Positions 41,045 to 52,570 of a stretch of 64,000 nt of DNA are shown here, in pieces; within the stretch, counting starts at the first letter, position 1, and every line of letters starts with the position of its first letter. A model generated the notes under the pieces. That model did not search any database. It was not told where the DNA came from and worked only from the letters and a program-made list of their open reading frames with translations. Source of the DNA: Psychrobacter sp. NG25 (GTDB lineage Bacteria; Pseudomonadota; Gammaproteobacteria; Pseudomonadales; Moraxellaceae); NCBI RefSeq assembly GCF_015234355.1, contig NZ_JADGMV010000004.1:1-64000 (forward strand), given 5' to 3'. The position numbers and the translations under genes were made by a program.

Positions 41045-41344
41045 ATTTAGGTCATGCATTTTAGCAAGTTTTTCAAACTTTGCAAGCCTTTTCTATAACA
41101 ATAATGACTTATTATCATAATATCTGATACGGCTTCAGATATTTAGTATTTATTAATACATTTTATTTAGTTTTAATAAATACTTATTTAATTAAGTTTA
41201 GTTTTTATTGTTAATTAGGTTGCAAACCCTACTATTTATCGAGATAGAGCTGATATGATATATCTTTAACTTTAGTGATAATGATAACGATTTCAAGTCA
41301 ATCGTGTTCATTAAGAATAAAACGAGCACAAGTTGGAGGATAAT
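41045..41344. promoter_or_regulatory. Upstream region of the hydroquinone reductase with a Fur-box-like site
   Basis: An AT-rich 300-base spacer. GATAATGATAACGATTTC at 41277-41294 agrees with the GATAATGATAATCATTATC Fur consensus at about 15 of 19 positions, 50 bases before the start codon. No gene seen. Confidence 0.5.
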
Positions 41345-42322
41345 ATGGGTCTATTGGTAGACGGACAGTGGCAAGACAAATGGTACGATACAAAATCTAG
41401 CGGTGGACGCTTTGAGCGTGAAGATGCAGGCTTTAGGAACTGGATCACGGTAGACGGTAGTGCAGGGCCGTCAGGCGTAGGAGGCTTTAAAGCTGAAGCC
41501 AATCGTTACCATTTGTATGTTTCACTAGCTTGCCCTTGGGCACATCGTACCCTCATTTATCGTAAGCTAAAAGGTTTAGAGGATATAATTTCCTTATCTG
41601 TCGTCCATCCGTTTATGGGTGAGAATGGTTGGACGTTTGCAGCAGGCGAGAGCGTTATTGCCGATCCAATAAACAACGCCTCTTATGCTTATGAGATTTA
41701 TACTGCGGCAAAACAAGACTATACAGGCCGCGTCACGGTGCCTATTTTATGGGATAAGCAGACTAACACCATCGTAAGTAATGAGTCGTCAGAAATTATC
41801 CGTATGTTTAACTCAGCTTTCGACGAAGTTGGTGCTGTAGCAGGTGATTTTTTACCGACTGAGTTATTAACAGAAATTGATGAGATTAATGCCTTTGCCT
41901 ATTCTGCGATAAATAATGGTGTATATAAAGCAGGGTTTTCTACCACGCCAGAGGCCTATGAAGAGGCTGTGGGTGAGTTGTTTGCAGCACTAGATACACT
42001 TGAAGGTCGCTTAGCAACTCAGCGTTACTTGGTAGGGAGTACGATAACAGAGGCCGATTGGCGATTGTTTACGACCTTAGTACGTTTTGATGCTGTTTAT
42101 GTCGGACATTTCAAATGTAATCTGCATCGCATCATTGACTACCCAAATCTATGGGGATATCTGTGTGATTTGTACCAAGTGTCGGGTATTGCGGAGACGG
42201 TGAATATGACGCATATCAAGCAGCATTATTACACCAGTCATGCCAATATTAATCCTACGCGTATCGTACCTGCTGGCCCAGTGATTGATTTTAATGAGCC
42301 GCATGACCGTGCACGTTTATAG
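41345..42322 (+). CDS. Glutathionyl-hydroquinone reductase (Xi-class GST)
   Basis: 325 residues from the ATG at 41345, preceded by GGAGG. The active-site block SLACPWAHRTLIYRKLKGLE (about residues 55-75) with catalytic Cys in CPWAHR, plus VPILWDK and SNESSEIIRMF, are hallmarks of YqjG/PcpF-type enzymes, which reduce glutathionyl-quinones. The C-terminal GST helical domain (ADWRLFTTLVRFD, NLWGYL) is complete. Confidence 0.92.
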   Translation: MGLLVDGQWQDKWYDTKSSGGRFEREDAGFRNWITVDGSAGPSGVGGFKAEANRYHLYVSLACPWAHRTLIYRKLKGLEDIISLSVVHPFMGENGWTFAAGESVIADPINNASYAYEIYTAAKQDYTGRVTVPILWDKQTNTIVSNESSEIIRMFNSAFDEVGAVAGDFLPTELLTEIDEINAFAYSAINNGVYKAGFSTTPEAYEEAVGELFAALDTLEGRLATQRYLVGSTITEADWRLFTTLVRFDAVYVGHFKCNLHRIIDYPNLWGYLCDLYQVSGIAETVNMTHIKQHYYTSHANINPTRIVPAGPVIDFNEPHDRARL

Positions 42323-42349
42323 TTTTATCTATTAAAAAGCATTCAGACA

Positions 42350-42392
42350 AAAAATAGCCCCAGCTACTATATAGTAGTTGGGGCTATTTTTT
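42350..42392. terminator. Convergent bidirectional terminator
   Basis: AAAAAATAGCCCCAGCTACTA ... TAGTTGGGGCTATTTTTT: a long near-perfect stem with A and T runs between the convergent reductase gene and hemB. Confidence 0.88.
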
Positions 42393-42419
42393 ATGAGGTG
42401 ACAGGCCGTTTACTTAATA

Positions 42420-43463
<1,044 letters not shown>

Positions 43464-43555
43464 TTAGGTTTTTTATTACAGAAGGTTATAACAGCAGAGT
43501 TATAGCATGATATTAAAAAATCTATCGCTACTATAACCAATAGTGACAGTAGAAA

Positions 43556-43585
43556 GCAAAAAGCCCCACCAAGTCGGTAGGGCTG
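43556..43585 (-). terminator. Terminator of the RND efflux operon
   Basis: On the minus strand AGCCCTACC-GACTT-GGTGGGGCT followed by TTTTTGCTTT, about 100 bases beyond the outer-membrane-factor stop codon. Confidence 0.75.
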
Positions 43586-43687
43586 ATTGTACGTATCGAC
43601 TGTCAATGTGATGATATCGTTACGTCACAAGATGATGATTGTATGATTTAAGGCCTAACAATCTTTGTAACGTGAACCGACTCTACG

Positions 43688-45502
43688 CTATTTTTTAATT
43701 AAGCGCGTTTCTTCAGTGATCACACCTACGGCAGCATCTTTTTTACCATCATCGTTAACATCGACAACAGCAGTAGGTTTAAAGGTAGTCGTTTCTACAG
43801 GTTGTGCCTGTTTGATAGCCACGGCTTCTTGTTGAGACGCAACACGTGCCGAACCAGCCGCATCGATAGCTTTGGTCGCTTTTGCCTTATTGGTATTGGC
43901 AGCTACATTGGCGATTTGCGCTAAATTAGTATGTTGCGGCACAGGGATAGCAGTCGGTATGTCTAGATTGGAACCACCGCCGAGCACTTGATACAACTCA
44001 ATCTGGCTAATGATTTTTTGTAGTTCTAAATTCAAGATACCTTGCTGAGTTGAGAACAACGAGCGCTGGGCATCGAGAACGTCTAGATAGTTAGAGATAC
44101 CGGCTTTGTAGCGAGCATTGGCAATCTGATACGTCTGGTCAAAGTTATCCTGCAAGCGATACTGTGCGTCGAGCTGATCACCCAGTGTGGCACGTGTCGC
44201 TAGTACATCTGATACTTCGCGGAATGCCGTTTGGATAGAGTTCTCATAGCTAGTAAGCGTTTGCTCACGTTCAATCTGCGCCACATCATAGTTGGCATCC
44301 AAGCGACCAGCATCAAAGATAGGCACGCTAATGCTAGGGCCAAATGACCAGCCAACCGAGCCAGTATTAAATAAGTCGTTCAAGCTACCACTACTGACAC
44401 CAATACTACTGGCTAAACTGATAGACGGGAAGTAAGACGCGCGCGCTACTTCGATATTGGCACCAGCGGCTTTCAGGTTGTATTCCGCTTGCAGTACATC
44501 TGGGCGATAGCGTAGTAGCTCACTAGGCAGTCCAGCACTAAATATCTGCTGGTTAGTGATGTTGGTAACAGATGCGTTCGGAATAAGATTACTAGGTATA
44601 GGTGCACCGACTAAATACTGCAAAGCATTACGGGCTGTTAACACACTGCTTTGTGCACTCAGCATCGCAAGATTGGCGTCTTCTAATGAGGCGCTGGCTT
44701 GTAAAGAAGCCAGCTTGTCATCAATACCAGCCTCAAAGCGCTTAGTAGTGATAAATAGCGACTCTTTACGACTTTCATAAGTTTTAGAAGCCAGTTCCAG
44801 CTGTGCTAGGCTATAACTTAAGTTAGCGTAGCTTTGAGCAATATTACTGATTAGACTGATTTGAGTGGTATCTTTTGCGGCAGTGGTGGCCAAAAAGTTC
44901 TGTAAAGCCTGATCTTTTAGGCTTGAGATTTTGCCCCAAAAATCCAGCTCGTAGTTTGCCAAACCTAGATTGACGTTATAGCTGCTACTAGAGTTACGAT
45001 CCACGCTATTTTGAGCACTGCGAGAGTAACCACCACTACCATCAATCGTTGGCAGATCACTAATATCAGTGATTCGATATTGCGCACGCGCTTTTTCAAT
45101 GGCCAAGCGTGCATTCTCAAAGTCTTTATTGTTTTCAAGACCGAGCGCAATTAAACTTTTTAAACGCTCATCGCTATAAAAATTCTGCCAGCGTTGACTG
45201 GCGATACTCGCCTGATCAGCACTACTGACAGTTTCTTTGTCATACGCACCATAGGCTTGCTGAACCGGAATATTAGGCTCAGCAAGTACAGGACGCATAT
45301 CCGCTTTTGGGATGGTGTTACAGGCAGCCATGCTTATTGCTAAAGCGGTCAGGCCTATTAGACGACCGCCATTTCTGCGGGCGCTAGATAATGATAAAGG
45401 GGTAGAGGTCACGGGGCACTCACCTGTCGTTGCGCACGCGCCGGCAGTAATACTGACTGCCGAGTGTGCTGAGTTTGAGGTAAAAAGAGAACGAAAACTC
45501 AT
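43688..45502 (-). CDS. RND efflux outer-membrane factor (OprM/AdeK-like lipoprotein)
   Basis: 604 residues, NodT/OprM family. A long leader of about 60 residues ends with a lipobox AISMAAC (Cys about 60), then paired OEP domains (YELDFWGKI, LLRYRPDVLQAEYNLKAAGA, SYFPSISLASSIG, FDAGRL). The tail (about residues 510-604), rich in Ala/Lys/Thr with a DVNDDGKKDAA stretch, is longer than in OprM. It forms the outer-membrane channel for the RND pump encoded just upstream; the frames overlap by 4 bases. AGGAGATAAT lies before the ATG. Confidence 0.92.
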   Translation of the reverse strand: MSFRSLFTSNSAHSAVSITAGACATTGECPVTSTPLSLSSARRNGGRLIGLTALAISMAACNTIPKADMRPVLAEPNIPVQQAYGAYDKETVSSADQASIASQRWQNFYSDERLKSLIALGLENNKDFENARLAIEKARAQYRITDISDLPTIDGSGGYSRSAQNSVDRNSSSSYNVNLGLANYELDFWGKISSLKDQALQNFLATTAAKDTTQISLISNIAQSYANLSYSLAQLELASKTYESRKESLFITTKRFEAGIDDKLASLQASASLEDANLAMLSAQSSVLTARNALQYLVGAPIPSNLIPNASVTNITNQQIFSAGLPSELLRYRPDVLQAEYNLKAAGANIEVARASYFPSISLASSIGVSSGSLNDLFNTGSVGWSFGPSISVPIFDAGRLDANYDVAQIEREQTLTSYENSIQTAFREVSDVLATRATLGDQLDAQYRLQDNFDQTYQIANARYKAGISNYLDVLDAQRSLFSTQQGILNLELQKIISQIELYQVLGGGSNLDIPTAIPVPQHTNLAQIANVAANTNKAKATKAIDAAGSARVASQQEAVAIKQAQPVETTTFKPTAVVDVNDDGKKDAAVGVITEETRLIKK

Positions 45503-48500
45503 TGTGTATTATCTCCTAAGTTCACAGGCTGATAACTCTTAGAGAGAGTCGGGCTTTGTGGATCACCGTTTGGTGTATGTGGCGTATTATCACCACCGTC
45601 GTCTCTGTCATTTGGCTTATTATTCTCATACTTATGAGGAAAGATGCTACGTATCCAAATATAGAACATTGGGATAAAGAATACACCTAATAATGTCGCA
45701 CTGACGACCCCGCCAAGTACACTGGTACCGATGGCGCTTTGGCTGCCAGAACCAGCGCCAGTGGCTAAGAATAGTGGTACAACCCCAAGTCCAAAGGCAA
45801 GCGATGTCATGATAATAGGGCGCAAACGTTGACGCGCTGCTGTCATCACGGACTCTTTGAGACTATAACCAGCTTCTTGATAGTCTCTCGCAAACTCGAT
45901 AATCAAGATGGCATTCTTGGCAGAAAGCCCGACCACAGTCAGTAAGCCAACCTGTAAATAAACGTCGTTAGAGAAGCCGCGCATCCACGTAAATAGCACC
46001 GCGCCTAAAACGCCAAGTGGAACAACTAATATGACAGAGAAAGGTATCGACCAGCTCTCATACAGAGCAGCTAGACATAAGAATACCACTAAGAGCGAGA
46101 TTGCATATAGCAATGGAGCCTGAGCACCTGATTTTTTCTCTTCAAGTGACGTGCCTGTCCACTCATAACCGACGCCTTCCGGTAGATTGGTTATCATCGT
46201 CTCTACCGCAGCCATTGCTTCACCCGTACTGAGTCCAGCAGCAGCAGCACCCTGAATGTTCATAGAAGGGAAACTGTTGTAACGGGTCAGACGCGGAGAA
46301 CCTGCCTGCCATTCACTGCTAGAGAACGCATCGAATGAAATCATATCGTTATTGTCATTACGTACGTACCATTTACCAAGATCGTCAGGGTTGGTACGAC
46401 TACTCGGCTCGCCTTGTACATAAACGCTCTTAATACGACCACGGTCAACGAAGTCATTGATATAACTTGAGCCCCATGCAGTCGAGATAACGCTATTGAT
46501 ACTAGACATCGACAAGCCATATGCAGCGGCCTGTTCTTGATTGACATTGACTTTGAGCTGCTGTGCATCCTCTTGACCATTAGGACGTACACCAGAGACT
46601 TGGTCGTTTTGAGCGGCCATACCCAACAACATATTGCGGGCTTCGAGCAGCCCTTCATGACCGACGTTTCCGGTATCCTGTAGCATCAAGTCAAAACCAC
46701 TGGCATTACCAAGTTCAGTAATAGCGGGCGGTACAATCGGAAATACTTGCGCCTCATTAATCTGAGTAAAGAAATAACCCATTGCCCGGCCAGCCACAGC
46801 TTGCGCGGTGTTTTCATCACCTGGGCGTTCATCCCAATCTGACAAGCGTACAAACGCCAGACCCATGTTTTGGCCTGTTCCGGCAAAACTAAAGCCTGCA
46901 ACGGTAAAGACAGAGGCAATATTGTCGGCTTCTTGAGTATCGTAATAGTTTCTAACTTTATCCAGTACGTCTTGTGTCTGATCAAGTGTAGAGCCAGAGG
47001 GGAGCTGAACTAAGGTAAACATAATACCTTGATCTTCTTCTGGCAAAAACGAACTAGGAATGCGTAAAAAGACCACCGTCATAATACCAATAATGGCAGC
47101 ATAGCCAATTAGATATAACCATTTACGACCGAAGCTTTTACCCACGAAGCGCTCATAAGAGATGCTTGCTTTAGAGAAACTACGGTTAAACCAACCGAAG
47201 AAACCTTTTTGAGTGGCCATATTACTCTTGTCATGGCTCTTGCTACGTTTAAGCAAGGTCACACACAGGGCAGGGGTAAAGATAAGGGCAACTAAAGCCG
47301 ATAGTACCATGCTGGTAATCAAGGTAATGGAGAACTGACGATAGATAGCACCAGTTGAACCGCTAAAGAACGCCATAGGTACAAATACTGCTGATAGAAT
47401 CAGAGCAATACCGACAACAATCTTACTAATTTCACCCATCGATTGAACGGTAGCATCTTTGACAGAAATGTCAGGATCTTCTTCCATAATCCGTTCGACG
47501 TTCTCTACGACTACGATGGCATCATCGACCAGTAGTCCGATAGACAGTACCATCGCAAACATGGTCAGAACGTTAATACTAAAACCTGCGATATACAGCA
47601 CACACAAGGTGCCGAGAAGTACCACAGGTACAGCCAATGTCGGGATAATCGTGGCACGCCAGTTCTGTAAGAAAATGAACATGACGATAAATACAAGCAC
47701 AATAGCTTCGATGAGCGTATGTACTACTTGTTCAATAGACAACCGAACGAATGGTGTCGTGTCATAAGGAGTAACCGTGGTTAGGCCAGCAGGAAAGCTT
47801 TGTTCCAACTCAGACATACGAGCACCAAGTGCTTCGCGCGTATCAAGTGCGTTAGCGCCACCTGCCAAGGATATACCCATACCAGCGGCTTCTTGACCGT
47901 TAAATAGTGAGTTAACACTGTAGTCTTGACTTCCAATCTCAACATCTGCCACATCGCTTAAGCGTACTTGCGCGCCTGAGGCATCCGTTTTCAATAATAT
48001 GTTTCTAAATTCATCAGGTGTCTGTAGGTAGCTTTGTACCGTTACCGTGGCGTTGATAACCTGTTGCTCAGTGTCAGCGGGCGCTTGACCTAACTGGCCT
48101 GCAGAGACTTGCGCATTTTGCGCACCGACAGCAGTGATGACATCAGAAGGCATCAAGTTATAGCTACGTAAGCGTGCAGGGTCTAGCCAGATACGCATCG
48201 CGTAGGTAGAACCAAATACACGAACTTCACCAACACCTTCGACACGGCTGATCTGATCAACGATGTTTGAGTTAATGTAATCGGCAATATCACGGCGATC
48301 CATACTGCCATCTTCAGAGATGAATGCTTGCACCATCAAAAAGCTGCTAGAGGATTTGTTGACTGTGACACCTTGACGCTGAACGGATTCAGGTAGTGAG
48401 CTTGTTGCCGCTTGAAGCTTGTTCTGTACCTGTACCTGAGCGGTATCAGAGTCAGTACCAGTCTCAAAGGTGAGCGTCACTGATGCGCTACCGTTTGACG

Positions 48501-48747
48501 AGCTGGTTGATGACATATACATCAAACCATCAAGACCTTTCATTTTTTGTTCGATGATCTGAACAACTGAGTCTTCGACGGTTTGCGCACTGGCACCAGG
48601 GTAATTTGTGCTAACTGTAACAGTCGGCGGTGCAATACGTGGGTACTGTTCGATCGGTAGATTAATGACCGATATCACCCCGATGAGCATGACTAAAATA
48701 GCCAATACCCATGCAAAAATAGGGCGATTAATAAAAAAACGTGACAT
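45499..48747 (-). CDS. RND efflux transporter (AcrB/MexB/AdeJ type)
   Basis: 1082 residues, 12 TM helices, HAE1 family: FFINRPIFAWVLAI at the start, GASAQTVEDSVVQIIEQKMK, LLVDDAIVVVENVERIM (TM4 with the proton-relay Asp pair), GASFSGTG-like AGFSFAGTGQNMG, and LVVFLCLAALYESWSIPFSV. The C-terminal tail of about 45 residues is hydrophilic (RDDGGDN). It exports drugs, dyes and detergents using the proton gradient together with the adaptor and channel encoded next to it. Confidence 0.95.
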   Translation of the reverse strand: MSRFFINRPIFAWVLAILVMLIGVISVINLPIEQYPRIAPPTVTVSTNYPGASAQTVEDSVVQIIEQKMKGLDGLMYMSSTSSSNGSASVTLTFETGTDSDTAQVQVQNKLQAATSSLPESVQRQGVTVNKSSSSFLMVQAFISEDGSMDRRDIADYINSNIVDQISRVEGVGEVRVFGSTYAMRIWLDPARLRSYNLMPSDVITAVGAQNAQVSAGQLGQAPADTEQQVINATVTVQSYLQTPDEFRNILLKTDASGAQVRLSDVADVEIGSQDYSVNSLFNGQEAAGMGISLAGGANALDTREALGARMSELEQSFPAGLTTVTPYDTTPFVRLSIEQVVHTLIEAIVLVFIVMFIFLQNWRATIIPTLAVPVVLLGTLCVLYIAGFSINVLTMFAMVLSIGLLVDDAIVVVENVERIMEEDPDISVKDATVQSMGEISKIVVGIALILSAVFVPMAFFSGSTGAIYRQFSITLITSMVLSALVALIFTPALCVTLLKRSKSHDKSNMATQKGFFGWFNRSFSKASISYERFVGKSFGRKWLYLIGYAAIIGIMTVVFLRIPSSFLPEEDQGIMFTLVQLPSGSTLDQTQDVLDKVRNYYDTQEADNIASVFTVAGFSFAGTGQNMGLAFVRLSDWDERPGDENTAQAVAGRAMGYFFTQINEAQVFPIVPPAITELGNASGFDLMLQDTGNVGHEGLLEARNMLLGMAAQNDQVSGVRPNGQEDAQQLKVNVNQEQAAAYGLSMSSINSVISTAWGSSYINDFVDRGRIKSVYVQGEPSSRTNPDDLGKWYVRNDNNDMISFDAFSSSEWQAGSPRLTRYNSFPSMNIQGAAAAGLSTGEAMAAVETMITNLPEGVGYEWTGTSLEEKKSGAQAPLLYAISLLVVFLCLAALYESWSIPFSVILVVPLGVLGAVLFTWMRGFSNDVYLQVGLLTVVGLSAKNAILIIEFARDYQEAGYSLKESVMTAARQRLRPIIMTSLAFGLGVVPLFLATGAGSGSQSAIGTSVLGGVVSATLLGVFFIPMFYIWIRSIFPHKYENNKPNDRDDGGDNTPHTPNGDPQSPTLSKSYQPVNLGDNTQ

Positions 48748-48782
48748 AGTATATCCCTAAGTCTTCCTATCTTTGAATGGAA

Positions 48783-50183
48783 TTAGTTAGCTGCATCTTC
48801 CGCAGGTTTCTTGGCCGTGTTGCTCTCAGCAGGTTTCTTAGTTTCTGTTGCTGCTTGCTGTGGTGTTTTGGCCGAAGTACTAGCAGGCGCGCTATTTCCA
48901 GTTGATGCTGGCGTAGCGTTTTCTACAGGCTTGGCAACGACTTCTTGATCAGGCTTAACTTTTGAGCCACCTATGACGACCAGTTTTTCGCCTTCTTTGA
49001 GACCGTCAGTTACTACCCAATTACCATTATAAGTACCATTCACTGTGACAGGGCGTACTTTGATTTTATTGTTTTCATCAACGATATAAACCTGAGTTTC
49101 ACCTTTAACAGAGCGTGTGACAGCACTTTGTGGTACCAGTACCGCATTGTTGATCACACTTTGGGTCAAGCGCGCACTGACATACATGCCTGGTAGCAGA
49201 ATACTGTTACTATTCGGGAAGATTGCACGTAGAGTGACAGCACCAGTTGACTCATCAACCTTTGCTTCAGACAATGCCAGTTCGCCACTGACGGGATAAA
49301 CCGTGCCATCTTCTAATACCAACTCAACGGTATTCAATCCCGCTTGAGCCTTGCCAGCAGAAATCTGTTGACGCAGTTTAAGTAGCTCGGATGAAGACTG
49401 GCTGATATCGACATAGATAGGATCTAGGCGTGAGACAGTCACAAGTGGATCAGCTTGGCTTGCGCTAACCAACGCACCAGCAGTAAAGCTCGAGCGATCG
49501 CTACGACCTGATATTGGGGCACGTACTATAGTGCGGTCCAGATCTAGTGAGCTGGATTGCAAACCCGCTTTGGCGCTTTCGATACCTGCTCTTGCACTTT
49601 CGATACCTGCTTTTGCTTGACCAATAGAAGCGTTGGCACTTTGTACAGCAGCTTGCGCCGTACGGACAGTGGTTACCGCTTGTTCATATTGTTGTTTAGA
49701 GATGGCGTCAATTTCGACCAATCCGCTCAAGCGCTGCAAGTCGTTTTGAGCTTGAGACAGTGTGGCTTGTTGGCTAACCAGATCAGCTTGTGCATTGACG
49801 CTATTAGCCACTGCTGTCTGATAGTTGGCCTGTGCCTGTTGTACGGCTGCTCGACCACTCGTCACAGAAGACGCATAGTTGTCCGTATTAATACGATAAA
49901 GTGGTTGACCTTTTTTGACTGTACTTCCTTCACGGAACAGTATTTCGTCAATGACTCCATTAACCTGTGGACGGACATCTGCAGTTTGATAGGCTGATGT
50001 GCGACCAGAAAAGGTTTGTACTTGTGGTACGGTTTCAAAAGTTACGGTCTGTACGTTGACGACGGAGGGTGGCATTTGCTGCTGTGCGGCATCCCCAGCG
50101 GCATCCTCGTTACTGTCACAGCCCACCAGTACAGCTCCAGATAGTACAGCTGCTATTACAAGCGCAAGATAAGAGTGCTTCAT
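48783..50183 (-). CDS. RND efflux membrane-fusion protein (AcrA/MexA/AdeI type)
   Basis: 466 residues from the ATG at 50183 (GAGGACATTG upstream), in preference to a start 84 bases earlier. Lipoprotein signal with lipobox VLVGC (Cys about 21). Barrel-sandwich domain (VDEILFREGSTVKKGQPLYRI), long helical hairpin (about 100-200, with near-repeated IGQAKAGIESARAGIESAKA), beta-barrel (VRAPISGRSDRSSFTAGALV) and a low-complexity A/T/K/P-rich tail (about 420-466). It bridges the pump and the outer-membrane factor; first gene of the operon. Confidence 0.94.
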   Translation of the reverse strand: MKHSYLALVIAAVLSGAVLVGCDSNEDAAGDAAQQQMPPSVVNVQTVTFETVPQVQTFSGRTSAYQTADVRPQVNGVIDEILFREGSTVKKGQPLYRINTDNYASSVTSGRAAVQQAQANYQTAVANSVNAQADLVSQQATLSQAQNDLQRLSGLVEIDAISKQQYEQAVTTVRTAQAAVQSANASIGQAKAGIESARAGIESAKAGLQSSSLDLDRTIVRAPISGRSDRSSFTAGALVSASQADPLVTVSRLDPIYVDISQSSSELLKLRQQISAGKAQAGLNTVELVLEDGTVYPVSGELALSEAKVDESTGAVTLRAIFPNSNSILLPGMYVSARLTQSVINNAVLVPQSAVTRSVKGETQVYIVDENNKIKVRPVTVNGTYNGNWVVTDGLKEGEKLVVIGGSKVKPDQEVVAKPVENATPASTGNSAPASTSAKTPQQAATETKKPAESNTAKKPAEDAAN

Positions 50184-50261
50184 CAATGTCCTCGTCAATA
50201 ATATAATTGCGGTATAAATAAAAGAGTAATAATCAGTAGTAGCGTTCGAGATATTGTTATT

Positions 50262-50304
50262 TGTCATATAGTCATTCCACTATAATTGAATCGACTATAT
50301 GACA
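50262..50304. promoter_or_regulatory. Inverted repeat upstream of the RND operon, candidate operator
   Basis: TGTCATATAGTC (50262-50273) and GACTATATGACA (50293-50304) are perfect 12-base inverted arms with a 19-base spacer, 79 bases upstream of the adaptor start codon. The shape suits a TetR-type or other dimeric repressor. No regulator gene lies beside the operon. Confidence 0.65.
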
Positions 50305-50965
50305 ATCAATGCTAAGCGTTATGAATAATAGATCTACGCATGACAATATTGATTGTTTAATAAATATAAAGATGGCTACTGGTACTAAATATATAATTAA
50401 ATAGTTAGATTTAGCCAGTAAACATAGTCCGCTATTATAAACTAAAGGGTTAACCCCACAGTCAAGCTAATAAAAACAGTTATTCTGAAAAACAAATCCA
50501 CATTTGTTCTTATGAACTGTACAAACATTGAAGAGGTAAGCATCACAAGAGATAACGTTTACCATAGCGTAACGTTGTGACAGCGCAAGACAGTGTTGTT
50601 TTTTTGTTATAGAGTCTATTTTTATATACATATCTGAGGTTGTACTTAAGAAATATTGCGCAGACAGCAAAAACGTGATTTTAGCAATACCTAAAAACAT
50701 CTTTGACCTGAGCGAAGGTGCATGGAGTATCAATCAAGGTTTCTTGATCAAACATTATCCGACTGTCAAAACAATCCTTATACGATTATAGTACTGCGAG
50801 GATTTATAAAACTTAAAGAAAGGTAACGATTTAGCTGAGATATTGGTTATTAAGAGACAGCTTTTTGAGTCGTTAGCTTCCTATTTGTGAGTCATTAAAA
50901 AATGCTGCTCAAAAATGAGCCGTCTTAATCCCTTGATAGTACAGAGTACAGACGACTCACCTTAA
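50305..50965. other. Intergenic region between RND operon and ispB
   Basis: No convincing gene; a minus-strand open frame at 50467-50733 lacks a ribosome-binding site and any recognisable protein features. AT-rich; the promoter of the RND operon should lie near its left end. Confidence 0.5.
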
Positions 50966-51991
50966 TTATACTAACCGTGCGCTTGCGAGTTCAGTCAATT
51001 GATACAAGCCTGTACGGTAGCGGTTGTCAGGTAGAGTGCTTAGGGCGTCTTGAGCCAGTTTGGTTTCTTCCAGCGCGCGCTGCTTGCAGTAGTCTAGAGC
51101 ACCTGAACGACGTACCAAGTCGATAAGTTGCTCAGCGTTCGGTGTCTTACCTGTCTGCACAGCAATACGAAGCTGCTCATAGCCTTCATTGTCGCTATTT
51201 TTTAGCAGTTCAAGTGCTTTGATAGTTGGTAGAGTTGGTTTGCCTTCAGCAAGATCATCGCCGAGGTTTTTGCCCATCACTTCACTATCACCACTGTAAT
51301 CAAGCACATCATCGATGATTTGGAATGCATTGCCGAAGTGCTGACCAAAATCACCCAATGCCTGCATATATTCTGTCTTGTCTTGCAAGATAGCAGCACC
51401 TTGGGTCGCCATCATAAACAGACGCGAGGTTTTGCCATCGATAATACGCAAGTAGTCATCTTCTGTAGCGGCAGGATTATGCTGATGTTGTAACTGCAAC
51501 ACTTCACCTTCAGCAATATCACAGGTACCATCTGAAAATACCTGTAGTAATGGTAAGCTTTGAAAGCCGACCAATAGGTTGAAGGCTCGGGCAATCAGAT
51601 AGTCGCCGACCAGTACGGCTGTGGCATTATCCCATGTAGCATTGGCGGTTGGCTTACCTCGACGCTGACCTGACTCATCAATGACATCGTCATGAACGAG
51701 CGTAGCGGTGTGCAGCATCTCGGTGATGGCCGCTAAATGCATGGCTTTTTCTGATGGATTGTCATTGAACATGCGTGCACATAATAATGTAATCAGCGGG
51801 CGCATACGTTTACCACCAGCATTAATCACGTGCTGTGAGACGCTCATTACCAATTGAACTTTGGAATTAAGACTACCGAATACTTGCTTGTCCATAATCT
51901 CAAAATCATCAGCCACGATACTTTGGATATCAGCATAGTTAGGTGTTGATTGAGCCATTGAATCTGTATTATTTGAAGGGGTGATGGTCAT
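50966..51991 (-). CDS. ispB: Octaprenyl-diphosphate synthase-like polyprenyl synthase
   Basis: 341 residues, trans-isoprenyl diphosphate synthase fold. The first Asp-rich motif LVHDDVIDESGQRRG (about residue 97), second motif IIDDVLDYSGD (about 223), and GGKRMRPLITLL are diagnostic. It makes the side chain of ubiquinone. As in many proteobacteria the gene lies divergent from rplU-rpmA, which supports ispB rather than ispA. The first 20 residues are Ser/Thr/Asn-rich and may lie ahead of the true start. Confidence 0.93.
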   Translation of the reverse strand: MTITPSNNTDSMAQSTPNYADIQSIVADDFEIMDKQVFGSLNSKVQLVMSVSQHVINAGGKRMRPLITLLCARMFNDNPSEKAMHLAAITEMLHTATLVHDDVIDESGQRRGKPTANATWDNATAVLVGDYLIARAFNLLVGFQSLPLLQVFSDGTCDIAEGEVLQLQHQHNPAATEDDYLRIIDGKTSRLFMMATQGAAILQDKTEYMQALGDFGQHFGNAFQIIDDVLDYSGDSEVMGKNLGDDLAEGKPTLPTIKALELLKNSDNEGYEQLRIAVQTGKTPNAEQLIDLVRRSGALDYCKQRALEETKLAQDALSTLPDNRYRTGLYQLTELASARLV

Positions 51992-52570
51992 AATAAATAG
52001 TCATATTAATAAGAGTAGAAAGAGTTTTTAGCCTTGATGCTTTTTAACCTTGAGCCTATAGCAGGCAAGGCATTTTTCTATAATAGCATAGCTGTGTCTT
52101 TAAATTGTTGGTTAAAGCATTTAGAGAATAGAGCGATTATATTTTATACAATACTTATGGTATATAGCTATTAGCAAAGAATGCTAGAACCAGTCTAAAT
52201 GATACCTCTATAAACTCGCCTGTCTTTGCTGTACTTTTATAGGTAAGCATGAGTGATAAAGGACTAAAAGGACTATAAGTAACTGATTATATAAGTTATA
52301 ATAGCGGCTGTTAGGCATAAACTGTTATCCATCATTGTTATTTTAGCTGGTTTTTATTGAGTAGCCTCTCAGATGCGTTCACAATCAACAGCTTATATAG
52401 TAATAACGGATAGGGTTATTAGTGTAACCACCTTACAAAAACAAGATGCGCGGCTTGCTTTTATGAGCAAAAAGCCGTAAAATCTTGCCTTTAATTTTTC
52501 CCTGTCGTGTTCGTCGTAAAAGCGTTGGTATAACATCAGCCACGGCACACGGGTTAAACGGAGTCATACA
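51992..52570. other. Divergent promoter region ispB / rplU
   Basis: No gene seen. GGCTTGCTTTT-ATG-AGCAAAAAGCC at about 52450-52474 can form a stem about 100 bases before rplU and may be a leader structure. Confidence 0.45.

Noticed and set aside
50467..50733. Open frame of 88 codons on the minus strand upstream of the RND operon
   Set aside because: No ribosome-binding site, no recognisable protein features, lies in a promoter region.
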